Source: Wukongibacter sp050859025 (GTDB lineage Bacteria; Bacillota; Clostridia; Peptostreptococcales; Caminicellaceae). From it: 64,000 nucleotides of DNA. A model generated the notes under the pieces. That model searched no databases, was not told the DNA's origin, and saw only the letters and a program-made list of their open reading frames with translations. Below, piece after piece: positions 32,689 through 41,636 of this stretch; within the stretch, counting starts at the first letter, position 1; each line of letters begins with the position of its first letter. The DNA lies in NCBI RefSeq assembly GCF_050859025.1, contig NZ_CP138200.1:1922001-1986000 (forward strand), written 5' to 3'. The translations under genes and the position numbers were made by a program.

Positions 32689-32742
32689 ATAAATGGTTAA
32701 TGGAGGATAAGGAAACATAGAGACATCAAAGGGGGAACGCAT

Positions 32743-32880
32743 TTGACAGTAGTAAAATGTAAACGCTGTGGCAGAACATTAGCAGAGCTAGAAGGAAAAC
32801 TTAAAATCAAATGCAGAAAGTGTGGACACACCAATTACATAGTTGCAAAAGTAGCGGACCAAGCGTCCCAGGGCAGTTAA
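32743..32880 (+). CDS. Com-like zinc-finger regulator
   Basis: A 45-residue protein, VKCKRCGRTLAELEGKLKIK then CRKCGHTNYI, matching the Com family of phage Mu, in which a small zinc finger binds mRNA to switch on translation. The TTG start follows GGGGG. The terminator right arm begins just after its stop. Which mRNA it might bind is unknown. Confidence 0.75.
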   Translation: MTVVKCKRCGRTLAELEGKLKIKCRKCGHTNYIVAKVADQASQGS

Positions 32881-32900
32881 TTAGCCCTGGGACTTTCTTT
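32865..32900 (+). terminator. Terminator closing the early operon
   Basis: Perfect 10-base arms GTCCCAGGGC / GCCCTGGGAC, nine-base loop, followed by TTTCTTT; it overlaps the end of the com-like gene. Confidence 0.85.
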
Positions 32901-32936
32901 AATTTTAAATACAAATAAGACAAGTGAGGTGTTCTT

Positions 32937-33452
32937 ATGACAAATAGAAAGATAGATAAAAAGATAGAAGATATATTATACAGGTACTTTAGAAAAAAGA
33001 GATCTCTTGACAGAATGTATAATAGGGTTTCAATTCTAGAAAATAAGATAGAGCGAATAAAAAAGGATATCCATGAATGCAATATTGAGATTAAGGACAA
33101 TCTAAGAGCTATTGACTATGACAGAGTAAATGTACAAGTAAGTGAGATAAAATCAATTGTAGAAGAAAGCATAATAAGCAGTATAGAGAACCTACAAAGG
33201 GAATTATCATATACACATAGAAAGAAAGTAAAATTGAAAATAAAGATTAGAGAATTAGAGGAAAAGACAAGTGAGATAGACAATCTATTAAAGGGTATGA
33301 CAGAGCAAGAACTACAAATTATTGAAATGAAATATAATGATCGTTTTACAAATGTTAGGATTGCAAAGCTTACTCATTGCTCAGAAAGGACAGTTAGAAG
33401 GAAAAAGGATGAATTTATAGAATATATTGCATGTGAGCTAAACATTAGTTAG
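32937..33452 (+). CDS. Sigma-like (region 4) late transcription regulator
   Basis: A 171-residue protein: long coiled coil (about 20-115) followed by a sigma-70 region 4-like helix-turn-helix (MTEQELQIIEMKYNDRFTNV, IAKLTHCSERTVRRKKDEF). Proteins of this ArpU/RinA-like kind stand just before the packaging genes of Firmicute phages and switch on late transcription. It is directly followed by a possible late promoter (33454-33507). Confidence 0.75.
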   Translation: MTNRKIDKKIEDILYRYFRKKRSLDRMYNRVSILENKIERIKKDIHECNIEIKDNLRAIDYDRVNVQVSEIKSIVEESIISSIENLQRELSYTHRKKVKLKIKIRELEEKTSEIDNLLKGMTEQELQIIEMKYNDRFTNVRIAKLTHCSERTVRRKKDEFIEYIACELNIS

Positions 33453-33453
33453 T

Positions 33454-33507
33454 GCCGAAAAACCGCCGAAAAAGCGACGAATTATTAAGACGATTTCATG
33501 TTATAAT
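33454..33507 (+). promoter_or_regulatory. Candidate late promoter
   Basis: The tandem GCCGAAAAACC GCCGAAAAAGC (33455-33476) is followed by an extended -10 TGTTATAAT (33499-33507) with no good -35, the form expected for an activator-dependent promoter. It lies immediately after the sigma-like gene. Confidence 0.5.
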
Positions 33508-33540
33508 GTTACTAAGTAAAGTTATAAATCTTAAGAAAAT

Positions 33541-33571
33541 CTCCAAGGAGCCTTGGGGATTTTTTATTTTT
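33541..33571 (+). terminator. Terminator-like hairpin downstream of the late promoter
   Basis: CCAAGG AG CCTTGG with flanking pairs, then GGGATTTTTT. Its place between promoter and structural genes suggests an antitermination or attenuation point. Confidence 0.65.
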
Positions 33572-33587
33572 ATAAGAAGGTGAAAAC

Positions 33588-33755
33588 ATGAGCGAAAAGG
33601 TATGTTGGAAAAGCGATAAAGGATGCTTAGAGTGTAAAGAAAAAATGAGACAAGAGATAATCAAAGAGATACAGGGAACAAGTGGATGTAAGGAATGTAG
33701 CGGATTCATGAAAGTGGTTAGAAAAGAATTAGAAAAGGCACCTAGAGTAAAATGA
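33588..33755 (+). CDS. Small Cys-rich phage protein
   Basis: A 55-residue protein with Cys in KVCWKSDKGCLECKE and SGCKECSGF, a potential zinc knuckle. GAAGGTGA precedes the ATG. Function unknown. Confidence 0.6.
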   Translation: MSEKVCWKSDKGCLECKEKMRQEIIKEIQGTSGCKECSGFMKVVRKELEKAPRVK

Positions 33756-33790
33756 CTATTTGAAACAAAAATCATTATTCGAGACTAGTA

Positions 33791-33822
33791 AAATAAAAGC
33801 TTTTGAGGCTTTATTTTTTTTA
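33791..33822 (+). terminator. Probable terminator
   Basis: AATAAAAGC and GGCTTTATT pair around TTTTGA, followed by TTTTTTT. Confidence 0.6.
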
Positions 33823-33984
33823 CACATAATCTAAGAAATGTAAAAAAAATAGTTTTGAAATAAAGAAAGAGAAAAAAGTATTGAAGAGTAGATAAAGTGA
33901 AACTTAGAAAGACATTAACCATGTATAACATAATATAAGAAATGTTGTAAAACTATCAGAGAATTAAGAAAGGAGAAATAAAAT

Positions 33985-34845
33985 GTGAATCTTGAGCATT
34001 TAGACGAATTCTTAGAAGCTAAAAACAATCTTGTAAAAAATACATTAAGCAGCTACAAAACAGATTTAAAACAATTCTCTATGTTTTATAAAAAGGACAT
34101 TTCTGAATTGGATAGTGAAGACATTGAAAGCTACATTACTTATCTACTTGGAAAAGGCTTTAAAGCAAAGACAATAAACAGGAAGTTAACAAGCCTTAGA
34201 AGATATGTAGAATATTTGAATGGAAGTAATAAGCTAGAAAATAAAGTTGCCTTGTATATTGAAGGTATTAAAGTACAAGAAGATTACTACATAGACCCGG
34301 ATAAGATCATCAATATTAACGAGTTCAACAGGATAGCAGCTCAAGCCAAGAAAGCTAATGATAAAAGAGCAATAGCGATAATCTACACATTAGGATATAC
34401 AGGAGTGAGAGTTTCTGAACTTTTACAACTTCATACTTTCCAATATAAGACTGGAGAAGTAACAGTCAGAGGAAAAGGTAGAAAGTTTAGGAATGTTCCT
34501 ATAGCTGAGGAACTTATCTATCATATTGATGAATATGTAAAGGAAAGAAGACATAAAGCCGGTGAACCTATTTTTATGAATGAAAGAAACAATAAGGTCA
34601 TGTCAAGACAGGAGATAAATAAAATTATTAAACGTTATGCTGGTCAAGCGAGGATTAAGAAAACAAAAGTTTATCCACATGCCTTTAGACATCTATTCTG
34701 CTTAACGTTAAGCAAAGATATGCCTTTAGATGAAGTTGCAGCACTAGTAGGACACTCCAATATAAACACTACTAGAATTTATACCAAGAGAACTAAAGAA
34801 GAATTAAAGAGAAGCTTAAAGAACTCTTTAAAAGCTTTTAATTAA
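33985..34845 (+). CDS. Tyrosine recombinase in the late region
   Basis: A 286-residue XerC/D-like recombinase with an N-terminal SAM-like domain (NTLSSYKTDLKQFSMFYK). The catalytic residues are present: Arg in GYTGVRVSELL, HAFRH, His in LVGHSNINTTRIY and the nucleophile Tyr of that same motif. Since integration at this site is explained by the serine integrase, this enzyme probably has another task, such as resolving multimers or acting at a second site. It stands before HNH and terminase genes, as in several Bacillus and Clostridium phages. GTG start after AGGAGAAA. Confidence 0.92.
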   Translation: MNLEHLDEFLEAKNNLVKNTLSSYKTDLKQFSMFYKKDISELDSEDIESYITYLLGKGFKAKTINRKLTSLRRYVEYLNGSNKLENKVALYIEGIKVQEDYYIDPDKIININEFNRIAAQAKKANDKRAIAIIYTLGYTGVRVSELLQLHTFQYKTGEVTVRGKGRKFRNVPIAEELIYHIDEYVKERRHKAGEPIFMNERNNKVMSRQEINKIIKRYAGQARIKKTKVYPHAFRHLFCLTLSKDMPLDEVAALVGHSNINTTRIYTKRTKEELKRSLKNSLKAFN

Positions 34846-34857
34846 GAAGGTGATTAA

Positions 34858-35310
34858 GTGCCATTAAAAAGACTTTGCCCCAAATGCCAAAGAGTAATAG
34901 ACTACAACCTTAAGTATTGCTTAAGGTGTCAAAAGATTATAGATGAAATAAAAAAGAAAAGACAAAAAGAATACGATAGACATATAAGATATAGCAAGGC
35001 AAATAAAATGTATGCTCGTTTCTATAAGACTAAGGAATGGATAGTTACAAGAGCTACAGTTCTTAATTACTACAATAGTATAGACTTGTTTAGTTACTAC
35101 ATAGAAAATAAGATTGAGCACGCTGACACTGTGCATCATATAGAAGAGATAAAAGACAACTGGGATAAAAGACTTGAATTTATAAATCTATTCCCTTTAA
35201 CAGCGAATAATCACAATAAGATACATAAATTATACCTTAGAGATAAAGCAGGAACCCAAGAATTATTAAAAAAATTGCTTGAAAAATTCAAAAAAGATTT
35301 CAAAAAATAG
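34858..35310 (+). CDS. HNH endonuclease of the packaging module
   Basis: A 150-residue HNH nuclease. The N-terminal zinc knuckle is CPKCQRVI with YCLRCQKI, and the HNH core is ADTVHHIEEIKD and NLFPLTANNHNKIH. In HK97-type cos phages an HNH protein next to the terminase is needed to cut the cohesive ends, and the likely cos region follows it here. The GTG start has GAAGGTG upstream. Confidence 0.9.
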   Translation: MPLKRLCPKCQRVIDYNLKYCLRCQKIIDEIKKKRQKEYDRHIRYSKANKMYARFYKTKEWIVTRATVLNYYNSIDLFSYYIENKIEHADTVHHIEEIKDNWDKRLEFINLFPLTANNHNKIHKLYLRDKAGTQELLKKLLEKFKKDFKK

Positions 35311-35448
35311 CAGGGGGGTATGGGACTTTTCAAACCTTTAGACCAAGACCGTATGCATAGCCTCCTTTGCAAGAAAACAGGATTTTTTCAAAGGGGGTGG
35401 TTTTAAAGCGGGTGGTTTTACTCCAAAAATTGAGAGGGGGAGGGATAA
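35311..35448 (+). other. Candidate cos region
   Basis: A 138-base G-rich non-coding stretch between HNH and small terminase genes, containing AGGGGGGTATGGGACTTTTC and, further on, GGGGGTGGTTTTAAAGCGGG with the direct repeat GGGTGGTTTTA. This position and style match cos sites of HNH-type phages. The exact cut site cannot be read from the sequence. A possible 28-codon frame from ATG 35321 has no good ribosome site. Confidence 0.5.
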
Positions 35449-35844
35449 GTGGAAAATGAAAAGAAAAATATAGAAATTCCAAAGCCTCCGACAATTTTAA
35501 ATAGAGTCGGAAAAGATAAATATTTTGAAATAGCTCAGATGTTAATGGATGAAGAAAAATTTAAGATTGGTGATGAAATAGCATTGTCGGCTTTATGTGT
35601 TAATTATCAAAGATGGCTACAAGCAGAAAGAGCTATTAAAAAAAATAAAGATCTATGTTTTGAAACTGAAAGTGGATACAGACAGCAGATACCAGAAATA
35701 AGTATAGCAAGGGACTGTATGAAAACTATGCTCACTTTCATAAGAGAATTTGGGCTGACCCCTAAAGAAAGAGCCAAGTTAAAAGAAATGATAATAAATG
35801 ATGATAAAAATAACGATAAAGAAATGGAAGACATGATACAGTAA
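35449..35844 (+). CDS. terS: Terminase small subunit (P27 family)
   Basis: A 131-residue P27-type small terminase that binds DNA and feeds it to the large subunit. Seen: NRVGKDKYFEIAQMLMDEEK, LCVNYQRWLQAERAIKKN and FGLTPKERAKL. The GTG start follows GAGGGGGAGGG. The order HNH-TerS-TerL-portal-protease-capsid is that of HK97-like phages. Confidence 0.88.
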   Translation: MENEKKNIEIPKPPTILNRVGKDKYFEIAQMLMDEEKFKIGDEIALSALCVNYQRWLQAERAIKKNKDLCFETESGYRQQIPEISIARDCMKTMLTFIREFGLTPKERAKLKEMIINDDKNNDKEMEDMIQ

Positions 35845-35859
35845 TAAGCAGGTGGTGAT

Positions 35860-37527
35860 GTGCAAGAAAAGTTTAAGAAGCAGATTGACCAGCAAAAGAA
35901 CTGGACATTTGAGAAAGTAATAAAAAAACTTCAAGCTAAATATGACAATGATAAATACTATTATGATAAAGATGAGGCTATTAAGTTTTACAAGTTTAGC
36001 AGCAAATTAGAGCTTGATAAGGGTAAAAAAGGGCAGACTATAGAACTACTTAAGTTTCAATTCGAGATTTGCTCTAGCATCATTTGTGTAAAAAGAAGAA
36101 GTGATAATTTAAGAAGGTTTAGAGAAGTACATATAAATATCCCTAGAAAAAATGGGAAGTCTTTTATAATAGCTCTTATAGTTACTTATCTATATTTTTG
36201 TCATAATGAATATGGTTCTGAAACCATTATAAGCGCAAATAGCAGTCAACAGGCTTCACTTTTATTTAATACAATTCAACATATGGTAAAGCATAACGCA
36301 ACGCTTTCTAAGCATGTTAAAATTACTGACAGTAGAAAGTATATGTATAAGAAGAACATGAATGCTTATCTAAGAGTAATAAGTTCAGATGCTTCCAATG
36401 CCGATTCTTACGCAGGAATATATTGTATTTTAGATGAAATACATGAAGCTAAAAACGGCAACTTATACGATAAGATGCGTACTGGTATGGGTATATGGGA
36501 TGAACCTATTTTAATGACTATAACAACAGCATCAAGCGGGCAAGACCCAAACAACTTAGAAATGGAACTATATAATTATTCTAAGGGGATAGAAAAAGGA
36601 GAGATGCAAGACGAGTCTTTTTTTTATGCCATTTATGAAGCTGAGAATGGATGTAATTTATTAGATGAAAAACAATGGTTTAAATCAAACCCAGCTCTAG
36701 GCACTTTTAGAAAATATGAAGACTTAAAGGGACTTGCTTTAAAAGCTTCTAAAATAAAAACTAGAGAAGCGAGTTTCAGAAGGTTATATCTAAATCAACA
36801 TGTCGCGCTTGATGGCGAAGGAGGAATTAATATAAATCTATGGGATAGTTGCACAGCAGATATAACTTTAAAAGACTTAAAAGGTATGACCTATTGTGGT
36901 GGACTGGACATGTCAAGTACACAAGATATTTCAGCTTATTTAATGGTTTTCTACGATGATGATAGAGACAAATATATAGTATATCCTTACCTATTCACTC
37001 CAAAGGATACCCTTTTCGAGAGAACGGAAAGGGACAGTATTAGGTATGATGTTTATGTTAAACAAGGTGACTTAATAGCATTAAAAGGAAAATCAATAGA
37101 TTACGAAGCTATGTTTGACTATATAGAAGAGAATAATGAAAAATATGAACTTGACACCTTAGAAATAGCGTTCGATAGATGGGGTGCCATTGGGATAAGA
37201 TCAAAACTTGAGAAAAAATATACAGTGTTTCCATTTGGGCAGGGATATCGTTCCATGAGTCCAGTTATAAATGACTTTGAAAATTTACTTTTGGATGGAA
37301 AAATCATTATTGCTGACAATAAGTTTTTACGCTTTATGGCAACTAACGTAGTGGCTGTAGAAGATGATGCTGGTAATGTGAAATACTCTAAAAAGAGGAG
37401 TAAAAATAAGATTGATGGGATTATTGCTATGCTTATGGGATTAAGCAGAGCAATATTCAACAATACCGAGGAAACTATTGATTTAAATGAACACATTAAT
37501 AACTACCTAGAGAAAATGGGTGATTAA
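35860..37527 (+). CDS. terL: Terminase large subunit
   Basis: A 555-residue packaging motor with N-terminal ATPase and C-terminal nuclease. Walker A is PRKNGKSF (about residues 93-100), Walker B ILDEIHEA (about 189-196), and the nuclease acidic residues begin in GGLDMSSTQDISAY. It cuts the concatemer at cos and pumps DNA into the prohead. The GTG start has CAGGTGG upstream. Length is typical of the Terminase_1 family. Confidence 0.95.
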   Translation: MQEKFKKQIDQQKNWTFEKVIKKLQAKYDNDKYYYDKDEAIKFYKFSSKLELDKGKKGQTIELLKFQFEICSSIICVKRRSDNLRRFREVHINIPRKNGKSFIIALIVTYLYFCHNEYGSETIISANSSQQASLLFNTIQHMVKHNATLSKHVKITDSRKYMYKKNMNAYLRVISSDASNADSYAGIYCILDEIHEAKNGNLYDKMRTGMGIWDEPILMTITTASSGQDPNNLEMELYNYSKGIEKGEMQDESFFYAIYEAENGCNLLDEKQWFKSNPALGTFRKYEDLKGLALKASKIKTREASFRRLYLNQHVALDGEGGININLWDSCTADITLKDLKGMTYCGGLDMSSTQDISAYLMVFYDDDRDKYIVYPYLFTPKDTLFERTERDSIRYDVYVKQGDLIALKGKSIDYEAMFDYIEENNEKYELDTLEIAFDRWGAIGIRSKLEKKYTVFPFGQGYRSMSPVINDFENLLLDGKIIIADNKFLRFMATNVVAVEDDAGNVKYSKKRSKNKIDGIIAMLMGLSRAIFNNTEETIDLNEHINNYLEKMGD

Positions 37528-37689
37528 ATGAAATTTTTAAAAGATAACATAGAAGAAATGATAATATTGATAGGATTAAGTTTAATAATAAGTGCAACAT
37601 TTTTAATAAATGTAATAGCTGGAATTTATATTCTAGGTATTATTTTATTTCTATTTGGTGTTCTATTATTAAAATTTCCCCCAAAATGA
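37528..37689 (+). CDS. Small two-span membrane protein
   Basis: A 53-residue protein starting one base after the terminase stop (TAAATG), with two hydrophobic segments and a short turn, ending KFPPK. It sits within the head operon; such tiny membrane proteins occur there in related phages without known function. Confidence 0.6.
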   Translation: MKFLKDNIEEMIILIGLSLIISATFLINVIAGIYILGIILFLFGVLLLKFPPK

Positions 37690-37703
37690 GGTGATATGAC
37701 CGA

Positions 37704-38972
37704 ATGGGATTTTTAAAAAGTAGATTTAAAAACGATACAACATTTTCATTACAGGACGAACAGTTTCTAAGTTTTCTAGGGATTGATGTTAATGGTACTA
37801 TAAACAGTAAATTAGGCGAAATAACTTATTTTACGTGTATTAAGAATTTATCTGAGACAATAAGTAAAATACCACTTAAGGTAATTCAGAACACAGAAAA
37901 AGGTCACATTCAAGACAACAAGCATTACCTGTACAATAGATTCAAAAAAATAAATCCATATATGACAGCTAGTGTTTTTTGGAGCTGTGTTGAAACTAAT
38001 CGTAATCATTATGGAAATGCTTATGTATATAATGAAATTTTCAAGAGTGGACGTAATGCTGGAAAGACAAAAGCGTTGTGGATTTTGCCAAGTCAAGAAG
38101 TTGAATTATGGATAGATAATGTTGGTTTATTCGGTCAATATAATGCTTTGTGGTATAAATGGCAAGACAGTAAGAGTGGGAAAAAGTTTATTTTTAGGAA
38201 TGATGAAATTCTACATTTTAAAACAAGTGTTTCTTTAGACGGTATAACTGGTCTAGCAATTAAGGATATACTAAGTTTACAAGTTGAAACAGCTAAAAAA
38301 GGGCAAGAATATCTGAACAAATTCTATAAAAGTGGAATGTTTGGGGGCAAGGCTGTCTTACAATACACTGGAGACCTAGATAAAAAAGCTGAAACAAAAC
38401 TAGTTGAAAAAATAGAAAGTTTTACGAATGGCAGTATTTCGACGACAAGTGGAAAAATCATACCGTTACCACTAGGATTTCAAATGCAGCCTTTAAATTT
38501 AAGTATGAGCGAAGCGCAATTTATTGAATTAAATCAATATTCAGCTTTACAGGTCGCTGGAGCCTTCGGCATTAAACCAAGCCATTTAAACATTTATACT
38601 AAATCAAGCTATAAAGATGTAGAAATGCAACAGAGAGATTTTTACATTAACACATCAATGAGTATTTTCAAACAATACGAAGAAGAAACAACAAGAAAAC
38701 TTTTAAATGAAAAGGAAATTTTCGACAAAGGCTATGAAATACAATTTGAAGTTAATGCAATATTGCGTGGAGATTTCAAAACTCAAGTAGAAACAATAGG
38801 CACAGCTATTGATAAAGGTGTTATGAAGATTAATGAAGGACGTAATTATTTAGGACTGTCACTTGTTGAAGAAGGCGATGTATTACTTGCTAATGGCACT
38901 TATATACCAGTCAAAATGATACAGCAAGGTATTAATTATAATCAAAAAGGAGGTGATAACGAAAATGAGTAA
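37704..38972 (+). CDS. Portal protein (HK97 family)
   Basis: A 422-residue portal subunit; twelve form the ring for DNA entry and tail attachment. Seen: YFTCIKNLSETISKIPLKVI, HYLYNRFKKINPYMTASVFW and the region VAGAFGIKPSHL that is typical of the family. Its stop overlaps the start of the protease gene. Confidence 0.93.
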   Translation: MGFLKSRFKNDTTFSLQDEQFLSFLGIDVNGTINSKLGEITYFTCIKNLSETISKIPLKVIQNTEKGHIQDNKHYLYNRFKKINPYMTASVFWSCVETNRNHYGNAYVYNEIFKSGRNAGKTKALWILPSQEVELWIDNVGLFGQYNALWYKWQDSKSGKKFIFRNDEILHFKTSVSLDGITGLAIKDILSLQVETAKKGQEYLNKFYKSGMFGGKAVLQYTGDLDKKAETKLVEKIESFTNGSISTTSGKIIPLPLGFQMQPLNLSMSEAQFIELNQYSALQVAGAFGIKPSHLNIYTKSSYKDVEMQQRDFYINTSMSIFKQYEEETTRKLLNEKEIFDKGYEIQFEVNAILRGDFKTQVETIGTAIDKGVMKINEGRNYLGLSLVEEGDVLLANGTYIPVKMIQQGINYNQKGGDNENE

Positions 38973-39735
38973 AGTTCTTCAACTAAAAAATAAAGATAAA
39001 AAAGGTAACTTAAAAAATGCTGGAAAGCTAGAAATAAAGAATCAGTCGGAAGAAAAAGCCGACTTATACCTATATGGTGATATAGTTTCTAGCGAATGGG
39101 GCAAGTGGGAAGATACAGACACAGCACCAGAAGATATAAAGAAATTCCTTGATGAAATCGAAGGAGTAAAAAATCTTAATATCTATGTAAATAGTGGTGG
39201 AGGTAGTGTTTTCGCTGGGATGGCAATATACAACATGTTAAAAAGACATCAAGCGAATAAAACTGTCCATGTGGATGGACTAGCTGGGTCTATAAGTTCA
39301 GTTATTGCCATGGTTGGTGACAAAATCATTATACCTTCAAATGCGTATCTGATGGTACATAAGGCATGGTCTTTTACTTGGGGTAATGCTAATGAGTTAA
39401 GAAAGTTTGCTGATACTTTAGATGTAATTGATGAAGGCATTTTAAATGTTTACAATGAAAATTTAAAAGAAGGCGCTGACATTGAGAAAATAAAGGAAAT
39501 GGTTGAAGCTGAAACATGGCTGACTGGTGTAGAAGCAAGTAAATATTTTAACATTGAAGTATCAGAAGAAAATGAAGCAGTTGCATGTGCTTCTGATTAT
39601 TTTAACAGATATAAAAAAGTTCCTAAAAGTCTAAAAGAAGCTAAACAACAAATAGAAGAACCTCAAGAGCCACAGGAACCACAAGAGAATATTGCGAAAG
39701 CAAAAGCTTTATTATTGTTAGAACTAGAATATTAG
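38965..39735 (+). CDS. ClpP-type prohead protease
   Basis: A 256-residue head-maturation protease of the ClpP fold. Catalytic Ser lies in LAGSISSVIAM (about residue 107) and His in LMVHKAWSFTWG (about 131); the glycine-rich NSGGGSVFAGMAIYN precedes. It removes the N-terminal delta region of the capsid protein. ATG 38965 has AAAGGAGGTGATA upstream. The tail contains the repeat PQEPQEPQE. Confidence 0.93.
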   Translation: MSKVLQLKNKDKKGNLKNAGKLEIKNQSEEKADLYLYGDIVSSEWGKWEDTDTAPEDIKKFLDEIEGVKNLNIYVNSGGGSVFAGMAIYNMLKRHQANKTVHVDGLAGSISSVIAMVGDKIIIPSNAYLMVHKAWSFTWGNANELRKFADTLDVIDEGILNVYNENLKEGADIEKIKEMVEAETWLTGVEASKYFNIEVSEENEAVACASDYFNRYKKVPKSLKEAKQQIEEPQEPQEPQENIAKAKALLLLELEY

Positions 39736-39777
39736 TTCTTTTTTTAATACAAAAAATCAATAAGGACAGGTGATAAG

Positions 39778-40956
39778 ATGAAATTATTAAATTATTTAAG
39801 GCAGCAATTAGAAGCAAAAAAAGTAGAAGCTAAAGATCTAGCTCTAAACGAAAATTCTACACTTGAAGATATTCAAGCAAAGCAAAAAGAAATTAAGGAT
39901 CTAAAGGCTAGGATAGAATCACTTGAAGAAATTGAGAAAGAGGAAAAAGAGGAAGTAGAAAATAAAATAAAAAACAACAAAGGAACTGTAATTGGGAAAG
40001 ATGGAGATATTGAAAATTCAGAAGCTGAATATGAAGAAGTATTTTTAAAAGCTTTTAGGGGTAAGGAATTAACTGCTGCTGAAAAACAATTACTAGAAAC
40101 TAAAGCTGCTCTATCTTCAACTACTGGGGAAGATGGAGGATATACTATTCCTGTAGATCAACAAACCAGAATTAAAGAACTCAAAAGAAGTTTACCAGCC
40201 CTTGAAAACTATGTAAAGATAGAACCTGTAAATACACTGACTGGCTCAAGAAACATAGAAAAAAATGCTCTATACACACCATTTGCAGAGTTTACAGAAG
40301 TTAGCGGAATGGCGAATACTGATAGTCCTCAATTTACAAATATATCATATTCAATTAAAGATAGAGGAGGAATATTGCCAGTACCTAATAACCTGCTAAA
40401 TGATACGAATACCAATTTAAGAAGTTATTTAGATAAATGGCTTGCTAAAAAATCAGTTGCTACTAGAAATAATTTGATAGTTACCTTACTAAATACGCTA
40501 TCTAAAGTAGTAGTTGATGAATTTGATGATATTAAATCAATAATGAATGTCACTTTAGACCCTGCTATTTCTATGGGATGCAAAGTATTTACTAATCAAA
40601 GTGGATTTAACTGGCTGGACACACTAAAAGACAATGACAATAGATACTTACTTACTACAGATCCGGTAGATGCAAGTAAGAAGAGAATTAACGGTAAAGA
40701 AGTTGTAGTTTTTAGCGATAAAGCTTTACCTAATAGAAATGATGGACTAAATTACCAAGCACCTATTATTATTGGTGACCTAGAAGAGGCTGTAGTACTA
40801 TTCGATAGACAGCAAATGTCATTACTTGCTACTAACGTAGGTGGTGATGCATTTAAATATAATCGTACAGATATTAGAGCAATAGAAAGAGAAGATGTTA
40901 AGATGTTTGACAGTGAAGCTGTTGTATTTGGTGAAATTAACGTAGGTACGGTATAA
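39778..40956 (+). CDS. Major capsid protein (HK97 fold)
   Basis: A 392-residue capsid subunit. Residues 1-65 are a coiled-coil delta domain (LRQQLEAKKVEAKDLALNEN), probably removed by the ClpP-type protease. Then come SSTTGEDGGYTIPVDQQTRI, the E-loop region and the C-terminal IIIGDLEEAVVLFDRQQMSL and FKYNRTDIRAIEREDVK typical of the family. Confidence 0.95.
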   Translation: MKLLNYLRQQLEAKKVEAKDLALNENSTLEDIQAKQKEIKDLKARIESLEEIEKEEKEEVENKIKNNKGTVIGKDGDIENSEAEYEEVFLKAFRGKELTAAEKQLLETKAALSSTTGEDGGYTIPVDQQTRIKELKRSLPALENYVKIEPVNTLTGSRNIEKNALYTPFAEFTEVSGMANTDSPQFTNISYSIKDRGGILPVPNNLLNDTNTNLRSYLDKWLAKKSVATRNNLIVTLLNTLSKVVVDEFDDIKSIMNVTLDPAISMGCKVFTNQSGFNWLDTLKDNDNRYLLTTDPVDASKKRINGKEVVVFSDKALPNRNDGLNYQAPIIIGDLEEAVVLFDRQQMSLLATNVGGDAFKYNRTDIRAIEREDVKMFDSEAVVFGEINVGTV

Positions 40957-40961
40957 AACTT

Positions 40962-40986
40962 AAAAGGGGAGAACTATCCCCTTTTT
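40962..40986 (+). terminator. Hairpin after the capsid gene
   Basis: AAAAGGGGA GAACTA TCCCCTTTT followed by T; probably lowers transcription into the connector genes, a common way to keep capsid mRNA in excess. Confidence 0.75.
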
Positions 40987-41004
40987 AAAGTAGGTGATTA
41001 AATA

Positions 41005-41298
41005 ATGACCTTAAATGAAGCTAAGTTATATTTAAGATTAGAGGAAGACTATTTAGAAGAAGATGATCTATTAAGTGCATTAATTGTTTTCAGTGAAGAA
41101 TATATTAAAAATGCTACTGGAAAGACATCTGAGTTTTTTAGTGAAAATGAACTTTATAAATTAGCCCAAAAAATGATAATTTCACACATTTATGATAATA
41201 GATTGCCTGTAGTGGTAGGAAGCATTACTAAGAAATTAGAGTTTAGTCTGAGAAGCATACTAATACAGCTACAATATTCATACGAGGAAGAAGTATAA
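41005..41298 (+). CDS. Head-tail connector (gp6-like)
   Basis: A 97-residue protein, MTLNEAKLYLRLEEDYLEED onwards with VFSEEYIKNATGK, the pattern of HK97 gp6/DNA-packaging adaptors that form a ring under the portal. Its stop overlaps the next start by one base. Confidence 0.82.
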   Translation: MTLNEAKLYLRLEEDYLEEDDLLSALIVFSEEYIKNATGKTSEFFSENELYKLAQKMIISHIYDNRLPVVVGSITKKLEFSLRSILIQLQYSYEEEV

Positions 41299-41636
41299 TG
41301 AGAAAAAATATAAGAATAGGTAATCTAAAACATAGAATAGATGTTTATGGTAAAGTGAAACAAAAAAACAATCTTAATGCAACAGAATATAAAGATGAAA
41401 AAGTTAAAACTATTTGGTGTGCGATTATTCCTCAAACGGCTAGTATGGGAAAGAGAGTAGGGACAGAATTTGCAAAAATGACCCACAAAATACTAGTTAG
41501 GTATGGGGCTGGCAAAGATATAGTACCAAAACAGCATTTTGTGTATAAAAGTAGAAGATTTGATATTTTATACAAGTTAAATCCATTTGAAGCAAACGAA
41601 TACTATGAGTTTTTTGTTCAGGAAGTGATTGAATAA
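41298..41636 (+). CDS. Head-closure protein (SPP1 gp16-like)
   Basis: A 112-residue protein with IGNLKHRIDVYGKVKQKN and MTHKILVRYGAGKDIVPKQH, as in the phage head-tail adaptor family. It seals the head after packaging. It overlaps its neighbours by one base on each side. Confidence 0.82.
   Translation: MRKNIRIGNLKHRIDVYGKVKQKNNLNATEYKDEKVKTIWCAIIPQTASMGKRVGTEFAKMTHKILVRYGAGKDIVPKQHFVYKSRRFDILYKLNPFEANEYYEFFVQEVIE

Noticed and set aside
35321..35407. 28-codon gene in the cos region
   Set aside because: Poor ribosome site, and the base pattern is explained better by a packaging site.
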